Source: Lycium barbarum (lineage: Eukaryota > Streptophyta > Magnoliopsida > Solanales > Solanaceae). From it: a DNA stretch of 64,000 nt. Shown piece by piece: positions 12,361-24,128 of this stretch. Under the pieces are notes generated by a model. That model had not been told where the DNA came from. It saw nothing but the letters and a program-made list of their open reading frames with translations, and searched no databases. How positions within the stretch are numbered: the stretch's first letter is position 1; every line of letters begins with the position of its first letter. The position numbers and the translations under genes were made by a program. The DNA lies in contig NC_083346.1 in NCBI RefSeq assembly GCF_019175385.1, forward strand, positions 83,342,543 through 83,406,542, written 5' to 3'.

Positions 12361-15300
12361 TGTTATATCCCGCATTTTTGTGCAATCGGATAAATCAAGA
12401 CAATCACGGGAAGACAATAAGCAAGGCCTTATTTTTGTTTTGTTTGGCATATGAGTTGCTTATGAAAGATTTAGAAGCGGAATTATCAAGAGAGTCTAGG
12501 GGTAAAATTGGAATTTTTGGGAAAATAGTTTTATGAATTACTACTTGTCATGAAGAATAATTGGGCTTGGAATTTTAAAAGGCAAAAGAGGGCCCAACCG
12601 GCCATGGCATGGGCTAAGCCCATGAGGGGGTTTAATTTACAAGAATAAAAGATGACTAAGTCATCCTTATCATGTAATTTTCTAGAAATCTCAAGAAGTG
12701 GAAGAACAAGAAAAACAAGGAGAAACATTAAAGGTCATTCGGCCACAACAAATTCCACCAAAACCTTGGAAGATTTTCCATCAAAAATCATTCTCTTCTA
12801 GCCAAACAATCCCTTGAAGGGCCCTTAGTAAGGTGGGGTATTCATTGGAGCAAGAAAAACATATATTCATAAGTTGGAAATTCAAGCAAGTTGGAGAATC
12901 AAAGAAGGAGGTAAGAATTCATTCTCTTTACATGTTATGGATATTTTTGCATGTTGTTGTATACTAAAATGAGGGAAATTCATGAGGAATATGAAAGTGG
13001 GGGTGGTGGCCGTGTATGTGTATATGTGTGTGTAGAAATTATGAGCTAATTATTTTATTTAGTGTTTAGTTGTTATTGTTGTGAATGTTATGTTGATAAT
13101 AGAAGTTGAATGATTTTGGAAAGGTTGTAGTTGTGTATGCATGATGGTGGCCGTGTGGTGTATATTGTATGTATAGCCGTGTATATGTGTTGAATTATGG
13201 AGGAATGGTGAGCAAGTTTTATTTAGTATGTTGGTTGTTGTGTCGTGAACTTTATGTTGCAAATAAAAGCCTAATGAGCTTAGGGAAGTATTAGTAGTTG
13301 GAGGCTTGTCTTGGAAGATTATGTAAATTGAAATTATGTCCTTACATGTATGGAAGATAATGATATTAGTATGGTGTTGTTGGAATATGTATTACAATGT
13401 TGTTATCGTTTTTATTGGAGTTGGAAGGTTTTGAAGGAAGTGATAAATTGATTAAGTTGTTATAATATATCTTGGATTGAGTATGGAAACTGTTAGTATG
13501 GTTGTTGATATTATGATTGATAGTTTGGCCGGGTTGAATTCCCGGATTGTTGTTGATGAGAATTGGCTAAGTTGATCTTTGGGAATCATGTATTTACAGG
13601 GGAAGTGCTGCCGAAATTTCGGTAGCCAAGTATTATCTTAAGATTCCAATTCCAAATGTTCTAACCAAAGTTTGTAAATGTGACCAATTTGTAGATTTTG
13701 GCGGATTTGCAACTTGAATTTGGAATAGCATAAGGAGCGGAAAGAGGTATGTAAGGCTTCACCCTTCCTTCTATGGCATGTCTTAGACATAATATGTTGG
13801 ATATGAGCCTCGGGGATAACTCCACCCTCCGGAATCCGCGCCTAAAGTTTCCCCTTTTTTATTCAGTAGAATTGAATTAAAAATTGTGTAAAATGTTGGA
13901 AGAACTTCCTAAACCTCTAGAACTCGCATAAATAGGACCCGACTACCCTAAAACCCTCACAAGTAACGCCGTGACATGTAACATATGTAAATTTGGTACG
14001 CCGCCTCATTTGACCCGAGGTGTGCCTATTGTTCCCGGATTTTCCATATTGTTCCGCTTGACTTACTTTGAAGCTGAATCCAAAAGAAACCTTTGATCCT
14101 TATTCCATTATCAAATGACGAGTACTATACCTATTCCAACGAGAATACTTCTATGACGATAACGATAACGATGATGTTAGAAAAGAGAATATGCCTACGA
14201 TAAGTATGACCAGAATGATTCCATGACCAAGATTTCTAAGTAAAGGATTCAATGTGAATATGAAGGTGACAAACTAGTTCTTGATCCTTATTTCTATTTC
14301 TTAGCTATGACACTATTTTCTAAGGATTTTGAAGCCTATGAACTGACGTCTATGATGCCTATGATTTCATTCTATGTTTACTTCTAATGCTATTCTCCGT
14401 TGGTAGTCTCGCCTCAAAATACTTGTTCCTTCAAGGTGAGACAAAGCGATCACGATTGTTCCATAATGTAATCGGAGGTCACCGACCTTACGTCACTCCG
14501 ATGGCTACATGATTTTTCTTTGGGCTCTCTTGCATGCTTATATGACACATGTATATAAGATATGTAAATGAACATGAGGTGGGGGAAGGGATACATGGGG
14601 ATGGGAAGGTAAACATGTTTCACTGCCACCTGGTCAGTTGGCTTATCATCCCGGACGCGGGATGCCCGGACGCGGGATATAAATTTATATATGGGCGAGC
14701 CGATGTATTTCGGCGCAATATGGGCGAGCCGACATGGTTCGGTGCTATGATATTACATAATATACTATGATATGCTATGACATGATACACTGTGAAATAA
14801 GCTCTATTTTCTATGAATATGAAAAAGAAATGTTTCCAAAAGACAGCCAAGCATGCATGGTATCCGGCCTGAAAGGGCAGTCCTATGTACAGGTTACTTT
14901 CTTGTCTTATTATATGTCTATGACCCCATGATATTGGTAATCATAACCTATGTTCCTGTTTGTATTAATTTCCATGCCTTACATACTCGGTACACTATTC
15001 GTACTGACGTCCCTTCTTGTGGACGCTGCGTTTCATGCCGCGCAGGTCAGCAGGTAGATGGACCTGATTTCTAGGAGTTCTATCAGCAGTTATCGGCAGC
15101 GCTCCAGTTGTCCCAGAGCCTCAGATTCTTGGTACTACTTTGTGTATATATGTTCGGGCTCGGTAGTACTCGGCCCTTTCTATGTATATGTGTACTATGT
15201 TTAGAGGCTCGTAGACAGATATGTACAGTTAGATGTTTTGTACTTTTGATGGTCCTAGTCGCTGTATACTGTGCTAGTAAAGCTTATTAGCCTATGTTTA

Positions 15301-15450
15301 TAAGTATGCTCCTAATGTTAACGTTTAGTAAACAAGAAAAATATATGGTATAGTTCATACCGCCCGCTCAGTAATACAGGTAAGATGATAGATAAGGGGT
15401 GCTCGGTACAAGTATCGGGTACCCATCGCGGCCCTAGTTGGGTCGTGACA
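12361..15450 (+). mobile_element. Solo LTR, family II, with TATAC duplication
   Basis: It starts TGTTATATCCCG at 12361 and ends GGGTCGTGACA at 15450. Both sides carry the 5-bp duplication TATAC (12356-12360 and 15451-15455), so the insertion is complete and has collapsed to one LTR by recombination. Landmarks are a pre-TATA region that holds antisense LTR-like text, the palindrome CCGAAATTTCGG near 13611, the CCCGGACGCGGG doublet near 14650, and the conserved CTGACGTCC block at about 15003. It sits in the U3 motif cluster of the LTR of element F. Confidence 0.93.
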
Positions 15451-15899
15451 TATACGGACCGTATAAGTAGTGGCCGTATAACTCACATTTTCCGAAGGTG
15501 ATCTCGTTGTTTCATTTGACTTCCAATCCTTGTGGAACCTTCTTGACACTTGTATAATACTTCATTTTCCATCTAAAGAGCCTTATAACTCCTCCTCAAG
15601 GCCTTACTAGATCAACATAAGCTCGGTTGTTACGAAATATTCCCGAACACAACTTATATTTCAGTTCTCCTCGATGAACTTTCTTCTCTTGCCTGTAATG
15701 TCTTTGGAATCTTAATTAGAATCATTAAGTATCCCTGCTTACTTGTAGGAGCATCATGTTCACCTTAAATTGCATTAGTCTATTCATGGTATGATAGCAC
15801 AGAATGTCCGACGAGTAACAGAGTTGAGTTAGTATGAGTTTGGAAAAAGATAAGCGTTACTTTGAACAACAAAGTATGAGCCAATTTGGGGAAAGAATT
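15451..15899 (-). mobile_element. Remainder of the LTR of F and unassigned flank
   Basis: The text continues the F LTR after the solo LTR: ACGGACCGTATAAG at 15454 repeats the interrupted motif. How far the LTR extends is unclear, because I cannot see its TGTT start on minus. The last ~250 bases (about 15650-15899) match nothing else in the window. Confidence 0.5.
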
Positions 15900-17033
15900 G
15901 TCACGCCCCGAAAAATTTCGCGTAACTAAGGCTGCAGACGACTTAATGTGAGCTCAAGGAGGAGAAAATACTACAAGTATAAAAGATGGAATTCTACTGT
16001 ATTAGCATGAGGATAGCATGAGTATGATATTTGGAATTCGTACAATATGATTGGAATATTACGTTAGAAGATATATAACCCTCGTAACCGTAAGCTGAGG
16101 TGGGGCCCACATGTTGGGATTTTATAAAGGGCATATGACAAGTTATATGAATAGTACATGGGAAGTTGATCAATTCTCAAGAAGGACCCTTGAGCCAAAT
16201 CCAAGTGTAAACCCTCCAAAAATATGTTTTTAAGTTACGTTTTCGGGTGATCTGACTTTGAGAGGCCATAACCCAATCATTATTTGGGACTTTGGGAAAA
16301 CTCCAAAAATAAAAGTTGTAGATAATTGAAATACCTTTCCAACCATATATTGTGAGCTTTCACACGATATAGGGATAAAAAGTTATAGACGTTTTAAGAC
16401 AAAAATGTCAAGCTGGGCAGTGGGCTCGGCCCAACCCGACTCAAGGTCGGTGGGAACCGACCCAAGACCCATATATAAGGGCTAAAGTCATAAAAATTCA
16501 TTCTTTTACAAGTTGTCGTGGAGAATCAAGTTCGAGGCCCCGAATCCCGAAGATCGTGAAGGATAAAGTGTAGTACGAGTTGTCGTCGTCGTTTTAAGCT
16601 AAAAGTTGAACTTGGGGGATGTTGGTTTCGTGGTTGCTGCTCATATAAGGTATGTTTAAGATGTTAATGATTTTCTTACCATGATCATTGATGGATTTGA
16701 CCGGTTAGAATAGAGAAAATGACGTTGAAAGTTCGGTTATAATTTTTTGATATCAAATGACTTGGGGGCTGTTTTGGTATGATTGAATGGATAGAATTAG
16801 TTGGATATTCATATAAAATGATTGTTGATATTGTTGTTGATGTTTTTGATAAGTTGCGGTTCTTGAATTTGGGAGAATAAAATGTATGATAATATCGTAT
16901 ACAAAGCGTGTACTGGGCTGTTTTGGTGTATATCTTTGGGAGTTGATGCTTTGAATTTAAAGAGGCTTATATGAGATGGTTGTTGCTGTTATTGATTGCT
17001 GATTGTGTTGTTAAATTGAATTGGAATTAGAGG
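15900..17033 (+). mobile_element. 5' part of an LTR of a third family, split by CACTA
   Basis: TGTCACGCCCCGAAAAATTTCGCG at 15899-15922 resembles the LTR start of A and B. A TATA box (ATATATAAGG, 16471-16480) follows a CCCAACCCGAC/GGTCGGTGGG region, and the pyrimidine/purine bias then changes as in an R/U5 region. It stops where the CACTA element begins at 17034. The rest of this LTR is not visible in the window. I see no second copy here, so the family assignment rests on structure alone. Confidence 0.55.
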
Positions 17034-17240
17034 CACTACCAGAAATTGAGCCTATGGCAACAGATTGTTTAGCCACGGTTCTTAAACCGTTGTTGTAGAT
17101 GTTATATTGCAACGGTTCAAACCGTTGCCAAACGGTTTTGGGGACACGGGTACAGGTTAATAATTAAACCGTTGCCACTGTACAAAACCGTCGCTATAGG
17201 TTTACCTATAGCAACACATTTGTTAACGGTTGTTGTTAAT
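17034..17240 (+). repeat. CACTA terminal and subterminal repeats
   Basis: After the terminal CACTACCAGAAATTGAG the motif AACCGTTG, or its complement CAACGGTT, recurs about eight times in both orientations (17077, 17103, 17116, 17129, 17165, 17225 and nearby), together with TATAGCAAC variants. In En/Spm elements such subterminal arrays bind the TNPA protein, which may be related to the gene product encoded downstream. Confidence 0.85.
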
Positions 17241-20200
17241 GTTATCTGTGACAGCTATTAAATGAAATATTTTATCTATTGGAACGGTTTTAATTCCCTC
17301 CACCCTTTAATTTCCCCGCTCTATTTTTTGCTTAACCTGCCAAAATCATTTATTTTCTTTTCTTTTTACATTTATTTGCTAAATCAAAACTAATATGTCT
17401 TCTCTTTCATCTGATGAACGTATCAAACAAAAAGATCCTCTCCATTAACGATTCTCCATCAGAACTCCTCATTTCATCTTCTCTGTATATTGTTGTTTGG
17501 TCTTTTTCAACTGAATTTTCAAAATATTAGTGTAGTTAATTTCTAGGGTTGAAGCTGCTAAATGGTTAGAAGAAGTGGTTGTTTGAGAAATCTAAGAAGA
17601 CATATTTGAGACATCATTAGCTGAAGAAATTGTAAGTTCTTTGCTGATTATTTTTGAATTTCTTCTTTAATCTCTTATTTTTTCTTTAATCTTTGAGGTG
17701 TGGGTAGTGTATTTGATATAAGCTAAGTTCAGGAAACTCGTATATAAGCTAAAAAATAGAACCCCTTTTGTGATATTCAGCAAACAATTAATTTGGGTCC
17801 TTTGTCGAAGTGGGTTTGAAATAATTTTAAGCCTTTTGGTTGGGTCTTTGCTTTGCTTGGTTCTACAATATCACTTTTCTTCCCTATTTTTGTTGTCAAA
17901 AGAAAAAGCTGAGATTTGCCTTTTTTCCTTTTACTTTCTCTGCAATTTCACTCTTGTTGGGTGCATTTTATAGTGGCGATTTCATATAGTGTGGTGAAAT
18001 TGTTTTCTCTGGACCTGATGTTGGATCTAAACTTGTTTCTTCTTGTAATTTTTTGTATAACTTTAATCGACCATATCTTGGGTGACTAAAAATTACCATG
18101 GAAGTGGCTATAAAGTATAGAATGTTTATCTTTTTCTCGACATGGTGTTTTTGAATGGCTGAAAAGATACAGTTAAAAAGCCAGATTATTGCTGCTCTGC
18201 TTCGTAAATGTAGTTACAGAGGAAAAATTTATTGGTTTCAGTTAGTAGAATAATGTATTTTTGGAACAATATTCATGTGATTAAATTCAAAGGAGAAGGC
18301 ATTAAGTCAAATAGTAAATGAAGAAATCTCTTTAGGTACAGGGAAGTGGAAGACAAAGGAGAAACGTTTATGCAATATTGTGTTGTGGTCCAAATAAAAA
18401 AGGTTCATATAGATGATGTGAAATAAGCCACCTGCCACATGCAAATAAGCCTACATATTGTCATATAATTGCTTGACCTATTGGTTTGTTGTTGATGATG
18501 TGAAAAGAATTCAATGGTCTTGGCTAACACGAAAAAGAAAGTTTTTTCTTTAAGGATTTTGATTGTTCTCCCAGAATCCCAAGTGTTCTTCAACGACACT
18601 TTATCACGTCGTAAACGACTGGTTCGACATCGCAGAGCACAGTTTTTTCTTTAAGGGTGTTGACTGTTCTCCCAGAATCCCAAGTGTTCTTCTACGACAC
18701 TTTTGTCACTTCGTAGATGACTAGTTCGACATCGCAGAGCCCGTGAATCGCTAGTGTGAGGTAAGGGCTTTTGATTTCTTCATGTCCCTTCATCTTTTTC
18801 TTCGTTTTCATTAAAATTGTGATTTTGGTTTGTTCAAATTATTGAGTTTTTGTCTCAATATTTTTACAATATCTGGTTGCTTATTTTCCTATTATATCAT
18901 TTAAAGTAGATAAGAAATGGATGGAACTACTTCAATTTAGTAAATATCTAGTGAAATGTGTGAGCTTTACTATTTTCGAATAGCTAAATCATGGTTATTA
19001 CAAATTTCCTGAAGTTAATGCTATGTCTAAGGTTGGAGTGTTCCAATTTAGGACTTGATGATGTCTTGAGTTGGTGCTACAAAAGCCTAAACTATGTATG
19101 TGGTAAAAAAAACAAAAACTTGATAAAATGAGTTAATGATAGAATTCTGCATGCAAGGTTGTGTCCTGCTGCTCATCTTATTGGTCACACCAGGTGTAAA
19201 ACTGCAGTAACTCATACTGCTATTGCACTGCATTCCATCAGTACTTGTGTGAATCAAATTGTTTCCCAAGCTTGGCCCCTTGATGCACAACTTGACCAAC
19301 TATCCTCTCAAGAAATTACTCAGTATCTTAGTGTAATTCTTTTGCTTGACTGATGTGTTGTAAAAAACCAGCAACAATACGAGGAGACTGTTAGAAGCTG
19401 CAACTTGCTACACTCCCAGGATTGCCTCTCATTGTGTGACTCTGCATAATTTCTTTGTTGTTTCCATGCAAAAGTCATGTATCCATATTCCACATGAAAA
19501 ACAGCAACCATTTGAATCCTGCACAACTTAACTATAATGTAGCTCTTTTGCTTCAATGAAATTTCTGGAGGAAACTAGCACCAGTGCAAATTTTCAACTA
19601 CTGCATACTCCCTAAAGCCAATACCATTTCCACATATAGTCAATTCTTCAGCAGGATGAGCATATAATGCTAATACCACACACTGAAGAAGAGTCAATAC
19701 ATAGATCCTGTATGACCATACTGTCTATCTAACTAGTAACAGCAACCCCACTTCAGACTGTGCAAACCAAAGTTGGTGTTTTGTGACTTGTATTACCAAC
19801 AACACCTGCAGCTTCTGTGAGCTCTGCATTTTGCTATCAATACCAATACAAACCAACACTAGCTGCATTTTTGTTGAACCTGCATATCTGCAAATTAAAA
19901 AACCAGTAAAACCAGTCACACTGTTAATCTGCAGACTACAGTTGTTTATTTTTGTGCCAACTCTGTACTCTATATCATTTCCTGAATCTGTGTAAATTAT
20001 TGCAAAGTTTTTTCCTTCAATCAATACTTCACCTGCAAAGAAGAAAACCAGCTTAAAAATAACAGCTACCCTCCTACTCTCCTCCCAAAGAATTTGAGTA
20101 TGGAGATTGCAATGGATCACTGCATTCCACTGTATCTTTTCATCATAAGCTGTTGCAAATAGCAACAACTCATTTAGCCAGATTAAGTAGCATAGTGCAG

Positions 20201-20529
20201 CATCCAAGTGTTTCAATCCTCTGAATTTCCAATCTGCATGATTTCCAATTAAGACCAATTTAAGGTTTAATTTTTTGCTTATCTGTTTCAGTTTTTTTTA
20301 CTGTAATTTTATAAACTGCTAAACTCAAAATTTTGTGTGGTCGATAGGAACTTGTAAGTATCATTACTTTTATATAAGAAGCTGCTTATTTGAGCTGGAC
20401 TTTGTGAAGTTAACTAGTGGACTGGTAGGCTAAAATGCTGCCATTCTGATTGATTTCGTTTACAGCACTGACATTCTGCTAACCAATTTTATATTTCATA
20501 TTCTAAAACTTGCAGAGACTTGAGTAATC
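17241..20529 (+). other. CACTA 5' region: leader and introns
   Basis: No credible protein is visible. Possible leader exon borders include a GTAAGT donor at about 17631 and GTAAGG at about 18763. A TTGCAG acceptor at about 20516 precedes the ATG at 20530. The longest reading frame (19725-20258, minus, 177 codons) resembles nothing I know and lies in presumed intron. A 101-bp tandem duplication occurs at 18540. AAAAACCAGCAA-type phrases are shared with 33740-34130. Confidence 0.5.
18540..18741 (+). repeat. 101-bp tandem duplication in CACTA
   Basis: Units 18540-18640 and 18641-18741 both run from AGTTTTTTCTTTAAGG to GGTTCGACATCGCAGAGC (first unit) or AGTTCGACATCGCAGAGC (second unit), with about ten substitutions between them. 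The second unit ends shortly before a GTAAGG donor, so it may touch a leader exon. Confidence 0.9.
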
Positions 20530-20753
20530 ATGAATCAAGACGGGAGTTTAAGAAAAAGCAAGAGAGTTAAGAACTCAAACTTCATTCCACCTGGATCAGT
20601 TGCATCTTTGCTAAGCCAAAGAGTTTTGAATCACAAGCACAAGCTAAACTCAAAATACATTCCAGAACCTTATGTTAATAAGTCAAATGATAAGCATTAC
20701 AAGCACAAGCAGAACTCAAACTACATTCCAGCTGGATCTGAAGTGGAACAAGT
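20530..20753 (+). CDS. First coding exon of the CACTA gene, left half
   Basis: The ATG at 20530 follows an intron acceptor (TTGCAG at about 20516). The 73 codons before the duplication are Lys/Ser/Asn-rich, with a loose repeat of KHKxNSxYIPxxS type (three copies). That repeat suggests a DNA- or RNA-binding or linker segment, not a fold I know. The frame runs into the CAAGT duplication at 20749-20753 and resumes in phase at 29614 after element D. Confidence 0.75.
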
Positions 20754-21499
20754 TGTGACGACCCGACTAGGGGCCGTGACAAGTACCCGATACTTGTACC
20801 GAGCACCCCTTGTCTATCATATTACCTTTATCTCTTAGCAAGCCGTATAAGCAGTGCCATTTTTTTTTTTTGAACATTAACATTAGCGGCGTCATTATGA
20901 ACATAGACTAGTAAACTTCGTTATCACTTTATACAACAACCATGCCAAGACACCATATATCTAACCGTACTTGACTGACTGTACATATCTGTCTACGAGC
21001 CTCTAGACATAGTTCACTTATACATAGAAAGGGCTGAATATTGTCGTGCCCGAATAGACATACCCAAAATAGTACCGCTGGAGTGAGGCTCCGAAACAAC
21101 TGGAGCACTGTAGAGTACTGCTGGTAAGCTCCTAAAGATCAAGTCCACCTGTCTGCTGACCTGCGCGGCATGAAACGCAGCGTCCACAAAAGGGACGTCA
21201 GCATGAATAGTGTACCGAGTATGTAAGGCATGGAAAATAATGCAAGCAGTAACATAGAGTACGATTAATAGTATCACGGAGTCACAGGGCATATAACGAG
21301 GCAAGGAAGTAACCTGTGCATAGGAAGGCCCCCTTTCAGGCCGGCTGTCATGTAGGCTTGTCCTTTCGTCTTTGAAACGTTTCTTTTCATAAGCATAGGA
21401 ATTAACATTTATATATTACTTATTCTCGTGTGCAGAAAACAATACATTTCTATAACGGTACCTTTTGCTCACATTTACAGACGCCGAATACAATCGGCT

Positions 21500-21536
21500 C
21501 CCCCCCACCCCCCCCCACCCCCCCCCCCCCCCCCCA
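21500..21536. repeat. Poly-C tract in 3' LTR of D
   Basis: A run of C interrupted by two or three A residues. The sister LTR has a shorter pure run at about 26765-26786. The length difference is typical of slippage and may also reflect assembly error. Confidence 0.85.
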
Positions 21537-23583
21537 CGGTGTCCCTCATTCTCGTATACAGAAAACAGTACAATTCAGTAAACAGTATCTTTTATTCACA
21601 TTTACAGACGCCGAATACAATCGGCTCTCCCAACCCCTTCCCCAACGGTGTCCCATCATATCATATCATACATATACCATACATTATATATATACAGACG
21701 CCGCGTATGGCTCTCCCATATCCCGCGTCCGGGCATCCCGCGTCCAGCATGGAATCCAGCTGAATCAGGTGGTGATATAACAGTGGCCCTTCCCCTTTCC
21801 CCATACACATATACATATACATTTGCTTATCTGTTATACATATACACGTCTCATATATAATTACTTATCTTATTTATATATACATATCCATACACATATA
21901 CCTGTTTATTATACATATATCATATAAGCACACAAGAGCCAAGGAAAATCATATATCCATCGGAGTGACGTAAGGTCGGTGACCTCCGATTACGTTATGG
22001 AATGCTAGTTATAACTTTGTCTCACCTTGAAGGAACAAGTATTTTAAGGCGAGACTATCAACGGAGAATAGTGTTACAGTAACCGCGGAATGAAATCGGG
22101 GACATTATGGATGACAGTTAAAGGCCTTGGAGTCATAGAAAATAAAGTTATAACTAGGAAATATAAATACGATTTAGAAATTAGTCTATCAATTTCATAT
22201 TCATATTGGATACTTATTTTAGAAATCTCAGTCATAGGATCGTTCCGGTCGTACTTATCATGAGCACATTCTCTTGTCTAACATTGTCGTTATCATTATC
22301 CCCATTGAAACATTCTCGGAAGAGTAGTCATAGTACTTATCATTCGGCAAAAAGTAGAAAACTTTAGGTGCGGGTTCCGGGGAATAGGGTTGTCCCCGAG
22401 GCTCGTACCCGACTTAGTACAACTAAGACATGCCATAGAAAGAAGGGTGAAGCCTTACATACCTCTTTCCGCTCCTTTTGCTATCCCAAATTCACGTCAC
22501 AATCTCGTCGAAATCTGCGAATTGGTCATTTTTACCAAAACTTTCATTAGTATACTTTGAGTTAAAATCTTAAGGAAACACTTTGCTATCGAAATTTCGG
22601 CAGCATTTCCTCTATAAGTGTACCAATCCCGAGAATAAGGCTCGGCCCCAAATCAACAACAACCATCCGGGAATGTAACCCGGCCAAACCAACAATGATA
22701 TTAACAACGCCAATAAGAGGTTCAAAGCTCATTCTAACATTAATAACTCTTTATTATACCACTCAACGCTATTTCGTTTTCATTCAATCAACCGCATACG
22801 ATCGACCCAACACCCACGCTCATACGTTCAAGTACCAACATAAACCATTTGAACAAGATTCAAAATTGCCTCGGACAAACCACAAAATAGTCAAACAATT
22901 CAAACAACGCACCATAGAATCCAAAATCTTCCAACTTCCATAGGAACCATCACAACACATTTCTTTCTCCAAAATTTCACAATCTATACCAACAAACCAT
23001 ACTTTTACCACATTGTTATCAAAATTACAAGAACTATATTTGGCTCACATTAGTTTCCACAACAAACCATAAACTACTATAATCTCAACTTTGAATCATT
23101 AAACTTCTTTTGGCGTTATAAAATCCACAACGACACAACTAGTATACTAAATAAAATTAATTCATCCTTTCTTCAATAAACAACATCACACACGGCCTCA
23201 ACACTACATACACATTTTCATGCATTCCGTCCATTCCTCCATTCTACAACATATACAAATCACCCATAACCCAAACAACAATCACAATACTAAATAAAAC
23301 AATTGAATCATTGCCTTGCAACTATCCATACACACGGCCACACATCAACACACACATATTTCACAAATTTCACTCATTTTTACATACTACAACACTTCAA
23401 CAACATTCATAACACATAAAAGAGGGTTAGTTCTTTACCTTCATTCTTCAACTTTTCCACTTGGTTAAAGCTCATAAACCATCCATATAAGTGTTCTACT
23501 TCTTCCAACAACTCCACCATGTTAACAAGCACCTTCCACTTAGCAAGAAAACCAAAAGAAAATGATCCTCGATGAACAAAATA

Positions 23584-23608
23584 GAGGGGCTGGTTTCGGC
23601 CAGCCCCT
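23584..23608 (-). other. Perfect hairpin in LTR of D
   Basis: AGGGGCTGG and CCAGCCCCT form a perfect 9-bp inverted repeat around TTTCGG. It is kept in the other LTR at about 29080-29104. It lies near the U3/R side of the LTR, where the transcript would begin. Confidence 0.6.
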
Positions 23609-24113
23609 AGCCGAACCCTCACCCTATTTTGTTTTTGTTTTCTCTTCTTTTCCCATGTCTTGAATTAATTAGGCACTCATATATACATACATATAATTCA
23701 AGCATGTGAGGGGCACATGCCCCCCTCTCTAGAAGATTCTTTAATTTTCTTGAAATTTTCCTTAAATTAAAAGATGAATCAAGTCTTGCCATGTGCACTT
23801 TGACCCCTATGTTCTCCAACACATGGCCAATGTGGCCCTTTGAACCTTCATGAATTTTTTGTGAAATTCCCATTTCGTCCCTCGACTTTTCTCAATATGA
23901 CCATTTTACCCCTAACCTTCCACATTGTTTCTATTGATCATTTTGCAATTTCTCTTCTTGCCCTTAGCCTCTCACAATATTTTCATACTAATAATGGTCA
24001 TAAATAGTATTCTTCACGACTTGTGCATTAATGTAATATTTGAAAAGGTTTTCGTCCTTGACTTTCCGCGACGACTTTGAAATATTCAAATGTTCAAAAT
24101 GCGGGCCATAACA

Positions 24114-24128
24114 TTCTCCCCCCTATAG
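24114..24128 (-). other. Polypurine tract of element D
   Basis: On minus this reads CTATAGGGGGGAGAA, directly before the 3' LTR start. Just before it is ATTCGAGGACGAATGTTC, the same text seen before the tracts of A (60020-60040) and B (52259-52278). This is the expected primer site for plus-strand synthesis. Confidence 0.85.

Larger units (their letters stand above)
20754..24113 (-). repeat. 3' LTR of element D
   Basis: It is 3360 bp. Compared with the 5' LTR it lacks about 246 bp near 22348 (equivalent to 27597-27843), a region other LTR families keep (GGGCCCACCTCGGG), so this copy carries a deletion. It has an expanded poly-C tract at about 21501-21535. ORFs there (21428-21780, Pro-rich) are by-products of the C run. 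Confidence 0.93.

Noticed and set aside
19725..20258. 177-codon minus-strand ORF
   Set aside because: It lies in presumed intron of the CACTA leader, shows no recognisable motif and has no sister copy.
21428..21780. Proline-rich ORFs
   Set aside because: The proline run is the poly-C tract; its length varies between the two LTRs of D.
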